NCBI GenBank assembly: GCA_023091735.1
Contig: JALKBU010000913.1
Span: 1 to 20,807 of the forward strand
Length of the DNA stretch: 20,807 bases
DNA from: Trichomonas tenax
Lineage: Eukaryota > Parabasalia > Trichomonadida > Trichomonadidae
Reading direction: 5' to 3'
Below, piece after piece: positions 1 through 8,323 of the stretch; position 1 is the first letter of the stretch, and each line of letters starts with the position of its first letter. The notes beneath the pieces were generated by a model that saw nothing but the letters and a program-made list of their open reading frames with translations, was not told where the DNA came from and did not search any database. The position numbers were made by a program, and so were the translations under genes.

Positions 1-1033
1 GACTGTGCCACTTACACCACTGGATAGACAACTATCAATATGTACATGAAAGTACTTTCAAATCGAAAAAATATTGATCAGATAAAAAGTTATGAAGGTC
101 GCGGGACTACACCGCAGAAGGAAAAATGTTGCCCTTTTGGAAGATGCTCTTTTTTGACAACCATATGAAAAAATTCGTTTTGCCTATATTGTCATCTTGA
201 AATTTTCTTATTTTCTAATTCGTTTTCAATTTTTATGGATTATTCATTGATTTATCATAATCCCTAAATTGCAATTGCAAAGTATATTATTTCTTGGTAT
301 GAAATATTGCAATAAATAAAAGGTGCGTTTATATTGTATTTAGAAATCGAATTCAATGTATATAATTATGAACTTAAATATCAACGTATTGTTGCATTAT
401 GTTTGTGATGCAATCTTATCAAGTCTCTTAATTCTGTTCTAAATTCAAGAATAATCTTCTTGTACCAAATATATACGGAATTATTAAGCATTCATGCGAC
501 AAAATTAATAAGTGTCATCCACAGAGAAAAACCTTTAAACAGTTTCCTCCAATAATGGTACTTTATTTTCAAATATAGTAATTTTGAAAATTTTGAGAGG
601 TGCCTTTTTCCAGTATAAATATTTCATTCGATTTACATCTATAATTGCTATCAAACAGTACATAAATATATCGACCAATGACATAAGAAATTGTTCAACA
701 ATATAATTTGCTAAAAACACATATTTTGAAAGTAATATTAAAATTATCTAAGTGACGTAGAATGTATACTATGTGTTTGACAATTGAAACAGATGAAGCA
801 CAGAAAATAATTCCGATATCCGCTACGAACATTTCGCCTTCTTGCTTAGAAGTATTAGTTCTAGAAAAAATCGCGACTTTCAACGAGGTTATTTTTTTTC
901 CAATTTCCCACACACCATTTTAAGCACTATACATCACATATTTTCATGGGATTCATCAACTTCAAAAAAATGGGCTCTTAGTGCTCATAAAAACGCCTAG
1001 AATTATATAAAAAATATAAACTCTATAAAATCT
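1..1033. other. AT-rich intergenic stretch, no gene seen
   Basis: The stretch is AT-rich with many stops in all frames. The open frames present (61 and 72 codons on the minus strand) have no recognisable motif and a composition no different from the surrounding DNA. The last ~10 bases lie just downstream of the Rrp7-like gene's stop and would hold its short 3' end. No RNA gene or convincing repeat was seen. Confidence 0.6.
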
Positions 1034-1036
1034 TTA
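1033..1036 (-). terminator. UAAA poly(A) signal overlapping the stop codon
   Basis: Read on the minus strand the gene ends AAA TAA AG, so the stop codon TAA is the first part of a TAAA tetranucleotide. In trichomonads UAAA, often overlapping the stop codon, is the proposed polyadenylation signal (established for Trichomonas vaginalis). The overlap is seen directly; its function here is inferred. Confidence 0.5.
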
Positions 1037-1705
1037 TTTCGGTGGTTGCTGAACAGGTTTTCCTTTAGCAGGTCTCTCTACTTTCTTTTTAGGCTGCTTC
1101 TTCAAATGACGAGGCTGCTTCACCTCTTCACCGAGAAGAGCGGTGTACAAATTTGGTTTGTTCTTCTGTTGGAACTCGTAAAAGTCTGTTGATTGCATTT
1201 TTTCAACTTGTTCGCGATATTTTTTGATAATTTGTTGCGTTTCAGCCTCAGTATGACGTGCAATGTGTTTGGTTCCTGCATTAGCACGCGCTTCATTGTC
1301 TCTTTTGTCAATTTGTTGAATTTGTTCATACGCTGATTTTTCTAAATCTGGGACTTCTGGGCGCTGAAGCATATATTTTTTCTTGAAATAGTCAACACCA
1401 AAGTCTCCTGAATATGCTGGAGGAAGTTCTGCGTCATGATGCTTGAATTTTTCTAATAATGCGCGATCTAATGATTTCTCATTCTGGAATTTGATGATTG
1501 CTTGATTGCCATCAATTGTCACTGACTCAAGTTTTCCATATAGAGAGAATGTTTCTTCGAAAATTTTGATGATTTTATCAGTATTATCTGTTAATGGGAA
1601 GTTGAAAGCCTCCAATTCCAAAGCGCTGTGTTTCTGATAGAAAATTGAGTGTGTGGAGCCTGAGTCTGGATATTGAAGCTTAATGATTTTCCAAGCTCCT
1701 GACAT
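1034..1705 (-). CDS. Rrp7-like ribosomal RNA processing protein
   Basis: The 223-residue product resembles the Rrp7/RRP7A family. Family members act in the small-subunit processome (UTP-C complex) during 18S rRNA maturation in the nucleolus. Visible signs: an N-terminal segment (about residues 4-28, with H19 and F22-Y23 in a 'HSIFYQKH' stretch) like the family's pre-RRM segment; an RRM-like region at about 30-87 with a beta strand 'QAIIKF' at residues 68-73; a basic helix rich in K, E and Q at about 140-172; and FYEFQ at 175-179, matching the FYxFQ signature of the Rrp7 C-terminal helix. The usual C-terminal RKFRPY end is absent and is replaced by a K/P/Q-rich tail (about 196-223), so the tail is diverged. 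The start ATG lies 30 nt below a good initiator-like sequence, which supports it. Assignment is from remembered family features, not a search. It could instead be an unrelated RRM protein. Confidence 0.6.
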   Translation of the reverse strand: MSGAWKIIKLQYPDSGSTHSIFYQKHSALELEAFNFPLTDNTDKIIKIFEETFSLYGKLESVTIDGNQAIIKFQNEKSLDRALLEKFKHHDAELPPAYSGDFGVDYFKKKYMLQRPEVPDLEKSAYEQIQQIDKRDNEARANAGTKHIARHTEAETQQIIKKYREQVEKMQSTDFYEFQQKNKPNLYTALLGEEVKQPRHLKKQPKKKVERPAKGKPVQQPPK

Positions 1706-1731
1706 ATAAAAAAATATGTCTTTTCTGACAA

Positions 1732-1738
1732 AATATGA
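1732..1738 (-). promoter_or_regulatory. Initiator-like element of the Rrp7-like gene
   Basis: The minus strand reads TCATATT, fitting the trichomonad initiator TCA(+1)Y(T/A). The A would be transcript position +1 at 1736, giving a 30-nt 5' leader to the ATG at 1705, typical of trichomonad mRNAs. The match is short and could occur by chance in AT-rich DNA, but its position is right. Confidence 0.4.
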
Positions 1739-2537
1739 ATTTATTTGTCATATTCGCCATATTTTAGTTTTAAAGTACTTTAAAATCAATGTCATCGCCA
1801 ACCAAGCCTCTCACAATTCTTCATTTAGTGCTTGCTACAGCCCTTTGACCAAAACTTAGACGTCACAAATCAACTCAATAAAAACTTAGACAAACAGCAT
1901 GATCAAATTTTGCCGAAAAGAATTGATGACTTCATTTGTTCGGTATGTAAAGCTAGAAGTTATCAAATTGTCTATAACTTTATTGGAAAGTCTATCATTT
2001 TCATTAATACAGCAACATCCCTACTTTAGAAGTATGATTAAAGATATTAGTAGAAAATTGAACAAAATTGTTAATATCTGTCTAATACACTGCATCTAGT
2101 GGTACCATCGAAACATTCACGCTCTGATAATATATCTCTTTATAAGCTTGATGATTTTTTGTGAATATCTGGAATGCATAGAATATCAAGTACTATTTAT
2201 ATAAATATTATTTAAAACTTAGGGGACTTATTCAATGGTTTGTACTGGTGGAATTACATTAAAAATTGCGATGAACCTAATTCCTGAAATTCAGTTTAAG
2301 GGGCAACTCACACGAGATGTAAACTATTCAAAATTGGGTTGAAAATCTGCATTATATTTTCCACTATGTTCACTCGAAATAGTTGTAATATAGATAAATA
2401 GGTATTACATCATTTTTACTATAATATTGCCGTTAAAGCTAATTAAATGCTATTCATAATGGTTTTCAAAATCATTACCCTCGGCCGTCACTTTTCATGT
2501 TAGTCGCCCTGTAAGGGTCACTTTTTGGCATTTAGAA

Positions 2538-2572
2538 AAAACATAATGAACATATATATTGCATTATGTTTT
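2538..2572. repeat. Perfect 11-bp inverted repeat (hairpin)
   Basis: AAAACATAATG at 2538-2548 is followed after 13 bases by its exact reverse complement CATTATGTTTT at 2562-2572. The 13-base loop is AT-rich. No gene lies nearby, so a terminator role is unsupported. The word GCATTATGTTT also appears near 395 and 18962, so part of it may be a common AT-rich word. Confidence 0.5.
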
Positions 2573-3231
2573 CAACATACAATGCTAATAAGAACTAACC
2601 TATACTTACAGTTACGAATATAAATTTTTGTACAATTTCTGGAGATACACATAACTGAGAATTCAAAAATCGAAAGTCTTAAAATATGGGCTATTTTTTC
2701 TAACCATTTTTGCATGCCCTCAACTTACAGCAGCACATCATACTCTAAAGATGAACGCTAACCAATTTAACACCTTTCAATTTCCTCTAAGGGTAATTTT
2801 TTCCACATCAATATCATACCTCATTAAAGATTTTTGGTATTTCCCTGTTGTTTCACTATTCCAAATATATCTTCAGTAAAATTCTTTATTTAAGTTTGGC
2901 CAAAAATCATCTCAATTTTTGAGAGGACGATGCGGATAATCGTTTTTCACAGAATATATATTGATATTTTGTGCAATATCTAAATCGATAAAGACATGTG
3001 TAATTTTGTATATGATATCCCATACAAATTCTAATCTTTCCTTCGTTAATGTTTTTCTTCATGCTCATTAGCTTACCACATTTCAAGATGATCTCCGGAA
3101 TACTACAAAAATTTTGAGATTATGATTAATATTTGCGTATTAAACCGGAGTTTGCTTCTAAAACAAAAATAAAATTCTTTTCATTCAAATCTAAATGCTA
3201 AAAAATTATATTTTTCACTTTTCCGGTTATG

Positions 3232-3255
3232 TTTTGAAAAAAGTTACTTTTTAAA
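3232..3255 (+). repeat. Left terminal inverted repeat, perfect core
   Basis: These 24 bases are the exact reverse complement of 3643-3666. They form the best-conserved part of a ~90-bp inverted repeat that encloses the recombinase remnant. Confidence 0.75.
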
Positions 3256-3276
3256 ATGGTGAAAATTAGTTGATTT

Positions 3277-3610
3277 TTATTCAGTCATTTGCCTAGCAAA
3301 AGCATCAGCAGCCTCAATTGTTGAAATTGAGGTATATTTTGTATAACAAGAAGATTTCCATCTTCCAAGTTGTTTGATTTCGCAATCTTTAACACCATGA
3401 ATGGTGGCGCTGTGCGCCGCCCCTTTACGGAAACTGTGCGTACAATTCTGTAGGGGGCCAGGGTTCTTCTCTGTAATTCGTATCATCGCGAAGTGTGGTT
3501 ACATAAGTGTTGTAAGCATACTTATATGTTTTTCTGGTATTTTCCGATAAAGCCTCGGCCTCCATTTGTTGTGTTTCAAGATAGAGAGAGTCTGCATCAA
3601 GAACACTCAT
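3277..3610 (-). pseudogene. Tyrosine recombinase (phage-integrase type), internally deleted
   Basis: The 5' part (ATG at 3610) encodes 61 residues with 'NTRKTYKYAYNTYV', like the helical core-binding (SAM-like) domain that begins tyrosine recombinases. The 3' part (about 3486-3277, another frame) encodes the C-terminal catalytic end. There HSFRKG supplies the HxxR box (His about 3436-3438, Arg 3427-3429), and 'LGRWKSSCYTKY' supplies the second H/W position (Trp) and, eight residues later, the candidate nucleophile Tyr. The first catalytic Arg, the Lys beta-hairpin and most of the catalytic domain are missing. The two parts are offset by one base and overlap at about 3425-3486, so a deletion has joined them out of frame. 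A working enzyme of this family usually has 300 or more residues; here only about 130 remain. The Trp and spacing recall recombinases of eukaryotic Crypton/DIRS-type elements, but the subfamily cannot be decided. Confidence 0.7.
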
Positions 3611-3642
3611 TTGGGAATTTTTTTAACTTTTGAATCACCATA

Positions 3643-3666
3643 TTTAAAAAGTAACTTTTTTCAAAA
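3643..3666 (-). repeat. Right terminal inverted repeat, perfect core
   Basis: The exact reverse complement of 3232-3255. It continues outward with lower identity to about 3724 and is interrupted by a longer A-run in this arm. Confidence 0.75.
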
Positions 3667-3724
3667 AAAAAAACGGAAATGAAAATATAATTTTCTGCGT
3701 ATTCAAATTTGAAGATTAAAGAAT

Positions 3725-4239
3725 GACATTATATTGTGACGATAGATCCTTATTTGTCCGGAGCAGACCCTTAATTGCTGACTCCTTTGCATGAAATTGC
3801 AGAGGCTTTGCCCATATGGCAGCAATACAGGCGCATAGAGTACATGTCAGCTACACATTAATCCTTTTGAAAAGCATTTAACATCAAAAAACTTGTATAT
3901 TTTTGAGAATTTCTAATCATGCTTATGAAATATGTTATCGATCATAAAAACAAACATTATATTATTTAGAGAATAGATAACATTGATTAACTTGCGCCTT
4001 TTTTTGCTGGAACTTAAGTATTTCATCATCATTGTCTAAACAAAGTGGTGATGTAATGGAGCCCAAACTCGTTGATCCGTAATGCTAATGTTGCATTTTT
4101 CACTTACCGCAATAATTTGGAGATAATCCTCTTTATTGTTATTAATATTAATACATCGGAAAATTGCATGCTTGCCAAAACTATCGACACTAGAACAAAA
4201 TCGATTGATTCACTGTTTGTCCTGAAACCAGACGAGTTG
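3725..4239. other. Intergenic stretch, nothing recognised
   Basis: AT-rich DNA between the recombinase element and the 3' end of the glycosyltransferase pseudogene. A 65-codon plus-strand open frame at 4072-4269 runs into the antisense of the pseudogene and shows no motif. No repeat or RNA gene was seen. Confidence 0.5.
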
Positions 4240-5517
4240 TTATTCTACAAATATATATTCTATGGTTAAATTCTTGTCATCGAGGATGTCAACAAAAGCA
4301 GTATCTGGATTGGGTTCAGGCCATTTTGAATGAATGCTGTAGTAATAAGCAACACTGAATGCGTCAACAAATCGATTGACCGAAAGCTGTAATTTAACAG
4401 CGCCATGGGAAAAACTTTTATGTGTTGACCAAACAACTCTTGAACCAATTGATAATGCTGAAATGATCGCGGCGTAATCCCATATTTCTGTATCAAAATG
4501 AACATGAACACAGCTTTTATCCATGAAAATGCATTTATGTGAATTGCTGCCTGAAATGAAGCCAAATATCTTGAAATTCGCATGAGGTCTAGCTGATTTC
4601 TCAAGCGAATAACCTGCATCATTTATGAATTCCCAGTTTACATTGGGTATTTTGGTTCTGAGAGCTTTCATGCATACATCAATATTGTCAACTATTCTTT
4701 TATTAGTGCGCTGAACGAAAACATATCTTAATGAGATGATATTTGTTAAGTTATATATTTTTCTGAATCTTTCATTAGCTATCTTACATAGAGGTCCAAA
4801 GTGAACCATGTGCAGCATTGGGTCAGTTGCTGAGATTAAAGTTTCGCAATAGATCCATTGGCTTTTATAAATGAAAACTACATTATTGATTAATCCGAGT
4901 GCTGAAAAGAACTCTATTGCAAAATGTTTCCTATCCAACAGATTATATACGAATTCCTGAGATAGTCCTCAGGAAGCGATAAAAGAGGAAATAAATAATC
5001 GATGATAAAATGCCCAAAAAAATCCATTGACAATGTGTTTCACTACTGCCTTTGCGGGAGCTTCATATATCCAATTAGGGCCACTTCTTTTATTCGTATT
5101 GATTATATATTCTCCATTTTAAACAATTGCATTTTCGCACACATAAACATCAATAAAAATTGTATAAATACAATCTATTTCGTCGGCCATGCGGAGAACT
5201 TGCTCTGTTCCAATTCGCGGCCATTTATATATCCATTTGTATCCTTCTATGTGTCTAACACCCCAGCTTTTGAGTAATTTCTTCTTTAAAACAATAAATC
5301 AGATTCTTTTCTGGAGGATACCGGGAAAATACATTATATGGATGTATGATAATGTATTTTCGGCCGAGCTATGAATAATTTTTGAGGTATTTATGTATTT
5401 CTTGAAATGAAAAGGTGAACTACCTTCAATATGGAGATTGAGTGAAGCATTGTCATTGGATAGTATGCAGGCAATTGCGTAATACCATATAAGAAATGAT
5501 ATCAATGGAATCCTCAT
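4240..5517 (-). pseudogene. GT61-like glycosyltransferase, three nonsense codons
   Basis: A single minus-strand frame runs from ATG at 5517 to TAA at 4240-4242 (426 codons). It is cut only by in-frame stops: TGA 5299-5301 (codon 73), TAA 5119-5121 (codon 133) and TGA 4969-4971 (codon 183). There is no frameshift. The N-terminus 'MRIPLISFLIWYYAIACIL' is a signal peptide or signal anchor, suiting a secretory-pathway enzyme. The C-terminal half carries features of the GT61/DUF563 family: 'RYVFVQRTNKR' (about codons 264-274), then 'WEFINDAGYSLEKSA', then the 'GSNSHKCIFM' box at about codons 323-332. Family members transfer sugars (xylose, GlcNAc and others) to glycans. Trichomonads hold many such copies, thought to act in surface-glycan synthesis. 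The segments between the stops still read as plausible protein, so inactivation looks recent. It is head-to-head with the ARM-like gene. The ORF starting at 4938 uses TTG and is simply the last, longest open piece. The GT61 assignment is from remembered motifs. Confidence 0.65.
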
Positions 5518-5875
5518 ATAAAGCGAGTAAATCTAAAAAAAATTGCACATCAATCCAATTTAATGTAGATTATTCAAAATTCGACTTTATGTGTCAAATA
5601 TTATATTTACGTGTCATATGATTGATAAATTGTTTATATCTCGGTTTGGAAAGCGTTCTGTAAGAAATTATGTTGATATTTTTGCATTTCGATTGGCTGT
5701 TGATAGCGTGGTGAAGAAATAATAGATTTTAAATGATGAATGTTGATAATCGAAAAAAATTCAATTCGATATTATATATATTGTATTTAACTTATTACAA
5801 CTGCTAGAATAGATTGTGGTGATTTGTTTAATGTATTTGTATATGGAGCATTTTTAGCATACAAAGAGATAAACA
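5518..5875. other. Divergent intergenic region
   Basis: This region separates the minus-strand glycosyltransferase remnant from the plus-strand ARM-like gene and should hold the promoter of the latter. No canonical TCA initiator is seen in the 50 bases before the ATG at 5876; the nearest resembling words are GCATTTTT and GCATACA. At 5583-5599 it carries TCGACTTTATGTGTCAAA, which recurs with one mismatch inside the foldback element at 17812, so it may contain a fragment of that element family. Confidence 0.4.
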
Positions 5876-7279
5876 ATGAAAAATAAATCCGAGAAAATTG
5901 ACAAAAAAATGATCATTCCTAATTTGAAAGAAATAGAAGATTCAACAGTGAATTCTTCGACAGAAGCCGAAATTCTTTCAGTGAAAGAAGAGGAACCTTT
6001 GGATATCCCTCAATTTGATATTCTTTGCCAAAATTTCGAACAAATTTTTATTCAAATGCCCCAAAACCCAGAATTAATACCTGCCTATCACCAAATGATC
6101 GAATCATTATATCATCTCCGCAAATTGGCAAAAAAACAAGAATATATGTTTATAATTAAAACAGAACAAGTGATAAAATACATTATTGATGGAATAACTA
6201 TAGATGAATACGATCAGAGTGATCAAAGTTACGTTCAAATACTTCTGATAACGTTAAAATTTTATGCAAAATGTTCGCCATCTGCGGCGACAACTATTTT
6301 AAAGCACGGGTATATACCAAGACTCTTCAACATATTTCCTTATTATAAACCAATCAATCAAGAATTGTCAATTAAATTATTATCAAAAATATTTTTCAAC
6401 AGAACAATTGAAATGAATGATATACAAGCAGGATCAATGCATGTTGCATTTGAATTCTTTAAATTACATTCAGATCTTTTAGAAACAGAAATGCAAAAAT
6501 ATATTTTAGATACTTTAATATTTTTCTTGACTTTCACCGAAAAAAAGGAGTTCTTCGATGCTGTTTTCAAATTCTTCTGTGATCACATCAGTGGAGCTGT
6601 TTTTAATCAATATATGAATTCAATTGTTAAAAACATTGGTGGAAAGATAGAGCCATTCATTCCCGATCTCTGCCAGATCGCTTTTCAATGGCTTAATGAC
6701 AGTAATTTAGAAAATAATGGATATGGACTTGAAATATCGAAAACATTGATATCGAATTTCTCTTTTGGAAATTATTTTCATGAATTCATTTCCAACTTTC
6801 CTTTTGATCTTTTGAACAGAGCTTTGAACGATTCTACTATGCTGCTAACGAAACCTGCTCTAGACCTCATTATATTGCTTGTCAAAGAGAGAGATTGCTT
6901 CGAGTTTATGTTCGATTTTCAAATGATGCCAAGAATCTTCGAAATGTTGGAAATGGACTTCGAATATAAAGAGAAGGCCACACTAGTGCTAACTAACTTA
7001 ATAATTCGCGTTGATTCATCAAAATTGCCTTTATTCTTCGAATCAGGATTTGAAATTGATCAATTTTTGGCTGTTTTTGAAGTTTCTTCGCATCAACTTG
7101 ATTTCCTGAAGGCAATATTAAGATTCGTTGTAGAACTTCCTGATACAATTCCCACTTTTCTAGAATCGAATCTTGTTGAAATGATTGATTCCATTGATAT
7201 TAAAAATGGAGAAATGGAAGTTATTATCAACAACATCAAAAATGCTGTCGTTGAATACGAAGAAAGTCATCAAGCATAA
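5876..7279 (+). CDS. Armadillo/HEAT-like helical repeat protein, unassigned
   Basis: The 467-residue product is intact and ends in TAA overlapping TAAA. The first ~45 residues are charged and Ser/Thr/Glu-rich and look disordered. From about residue 48 to 460 the sequence is an unbroken series of amphipathic helices (for example 'SYVQILLITLKFYAKCSP', 'TLVLTNLIIRVDSSKLP', 'ALDLIILLVKERDCF'), with the Leu/Ile/Asn pattern and 35-45-residue spacing of ARM or HEAT repeats. No transmembrane segment, signal peptide or catalytic motif is visible. Such alpha-solenoids are usually protein-binding scaffolds or adaptors. Trichomonad genomes carry many lineage-specific ARM-like proteins and nothing here points to a particular one. 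The AAACA before the ATG and the long in-frame run after it support the start. It could instead be a diverged PP2A-regulatory or importin-like solenoid; I cannot tell. Confidence 0.75.
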   Translation: MKNKSEKIDKKMIIPNLKEIEDSTVNSSTEAEILSVKEEEPLDIPQFDILCQNFEQIFIQMPQNPELIPAYHQMIESLYHLRKLAKKQEYMFIIKTEQVIKYIIDGITIDEYDQSDQSYVQILLITLKFYAKCSPSAATTILKHGYIPRLFNIFPYYKPINQELSIKLLSKIFFNRTIEMNDIQAGSMHVAFEFFKLHSDLLETEMQKYILDTLIFFLTFTEKKEFFDAVFKFFCDHISGAVFNQYMNSIVKNIGGKIEPFIPDLCQIAFQWLNDSNLENNGYGLEISKTLISNFSFGNYFHEFISNFPFDLLNRALNDSTMLLTKPALDLIILLVKERDCFEFMFDFQMMPRIFEMLEMDFEYKEKATLVLTNLIIRVDSSKLPLFFESGFEIDQFLAVFEVSSHQLDFLKAILRFVVELPDTIPTFLESNLVEMIDSIDIKNGEMEVIINNIKNAVVEYEESHQA

Positions 7280-7286
7280 ATTATGC
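7274..7286 (+). terminator. UAAA at the stop codon inside a short perfect palindrome
   Basis: The stop TAA (7277-7279) starts TAAA (7277-7280), the trichomonad-type poly(A) signal overlapping the stop. It sits inside GCATAA-A-TTATGC, a perfect 6+1+6 palindrome. The overlap and palindrome are seen directly; a role in 3'-end formation is inferred. Confidence 0.5.
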
Positions 7287-7346
7287 GTCATACGATTATT
7301 TTCAATTCAAAACTTATCGTTTTAGAAGAGAAAATAATCATATAAT

Positions 7347-7373
7347 AAACTGCTTGCCCAAAGGTGGCCCCTA
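7347..7373 (+). repeat. Left 27-bp terminal inverted repeat
   Basis: Matches the reverse complement of 8183-8209 at 26 of 27 bases. Similarity stops abruptly after the final CCCCTA, which marks the inner boundary. Confidence 0.8.
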
Positions 7374-8182
7374 GTCAATTAAGGTTATTCTATAAATTTT
7401 AACGTAAGAAAAACCTGAAGCATTCCAACAATTTTCAATGGACTCACTCTAAGGGTCCCGCAGATGAGAAGTAACAGCGAATGAAGCAAAAATACATTAA
7501 CTTAAATTCATCATCAAATTTCATCATTAAAACTATCGATTTTTTGCTTTCAACTGATGTAAATACTCATTACAAGTCTTTTAATATTGTTTAATACAAC
7601 TTTTACTACATTCTTTTAGTTGTATTGGTCAATATATTTTCGAAATATTTTTACTTTCATTTAAATGCATTTTTCTCCTTGGGTTACGCTTTGGCAATAA
7701 AGAAATGTTTCCCACAGCCAAATCTATCTTTAAGAAAAAAAAATCAAATTATTAACATTTTTGATTTAGAAAGATGTTATACAGCTTCGCTGGATACACT
7801 ATACTTGTCAGATAGAACCTATCCTTACTGAAATTCCGCTTTTCCCCACATATTTCCAATTTTCCAAAATATGTTATATCTGTTTTAAGACATTACACAC
7901 TTATAAAGCTTTTATTTATTCTTGAGTGATGATTGTTCATTGTTAATTCATGATAATCTTGCTTATATGTTTATAATCACACTTTGATCTCACCTTCTTA
8001 TACGAGATTTATATGTTTTTATAGGCCCTAAACCTCGACCAATCTGTACCTAGTGTAGCTGCACTGACATTCGGGTCCTAAATAAACTCCTTTATAGAGA
8101 TAAAATTCGACATATTTTGTTCTCTAAGATGGCCCTTATGTTTGAAGGCTTTTGAATCGTCATTTCTCTCAATTCCTCTAAA

Positions 8183-8209
8183 TAGGGGCCACCTTTGGGC
8201 AACCAGTTT
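8183..8209 (-). repeat. Right 27-bp terminal inverted repeat
   Basis: Inverted copy of 7347-7373 with a single mismatch. Just inside it the sequence no longer resembles the left end. Confidence 0.8.
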
Positions 8210-8295
8210 ACATAATTAAAATTTTTTCACATTATTTCGGGCGCTTTCGCGACCGTAAAACGTGGTAAAATTTTCAATTTGTTCAAATAAACATA

Positions 8296-8299
8296 TTTA
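8296..8299 (-). terminator. Possible UAAA signal of the giant gene
   Basis: The minus strand reads GTAAATATG about 24 nt after the TAA stop of the giant gene. Unlike the Rrp7-like and ARM-like genes, its stop (AAC TAA TTT) does not overlap TAAA, so this is the first such tetranucleotide available downstream. Weak because the word is common. Confidence 0.25.
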
Positions 8300-8323
8300 C
8301 AAAATAAAATATAATAATAAAAA

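Larger units (their letters stand above)
1706..3173. other. Intergenic stretch without supportable gene
   Basis: It is AT-rich. Two overlapping plus-strand open frames at 1832-2099 (65 and 66 codons) show no family motif and were not accepted. A clean hairpin sits at 2538-2572. A slightly more GC-rich patch at about 2480-2525 carries GTCACTTTT twice. Nothing else was recognised. Confidence 0.5.
3174..3724 (-). mobile_element. Deleted tyrosine-recombinase element with inverted terminal repeats
   Basis: The left arm (about 3174-3262) and right arm (about 3635-3724) are inverted copies of each other. The core is a perfect 24-bp match (3232-3255 against 3643-3666) around AAAGTTACTTTTTAAA. Outward from the core the arms remain alignable (left ATTCTTTTCATTCAAATC against right ATTCTTTAATCTTCAAATT read on the minus strand). 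Between the arms lie only ~370 bp, which hold the start and end of a tyrosine recombinase gene with the middle missing. The recombinase start lies ~25 nt inside the right arm and its stop ~15 nt inside the left arm, so the intact element would have been compact: repeat, recombinase, repeat. No target-site duplication was recognised. The inverted repeats and the recombinase signature are seen. That the two form one transposable unit is inferred. Confidence 0.65.
7347..8209. mobile_element. Candidate non-autonomous element with 27-bp terminal inverted repeats
   Basis: AAACTGCTTGCCCAAAGG... at 7347-7373 and its inverted copy at 8183-8209 match at 26 of 27 positions; the mismatch is C/G at the seventh base. 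The repeats are much more GC-rich than their surroundings and share the core TTGCCCAAAGGTGGCCCCTA. The 809 bp between them are AT-rich. They contain no transposase motif; a 68-codon plus-strand frame at 7625-7831 shows no family. This is the layout of a MITE or an internally deleted DNA transposon. Flanking TATAAT and ACATAATT are only vaguely alike, so no target duplication is claimed. The element lies in the gap between the 3' ends of the ARM-like gene and the giant minus-strand gene. Confidence 0.6.

Noticed and set aside
1832..2099. Two overlapping plus-strand frames of ~65 codons
   Set aside because: No motif, no initiator and AT-driven composition; treated as chance frames.
4966..4985. 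CCTGAG...CTCAGG hairpin
   Set aside because: It lies inside the pseudogene's reading frame; short and explained by coding sequence.
5002..5277. 91-codon plus-strand frame
   Set aside because: It is the antisense of the glycosyltransferase pseudogene, whose minus-strand reading shows family features.
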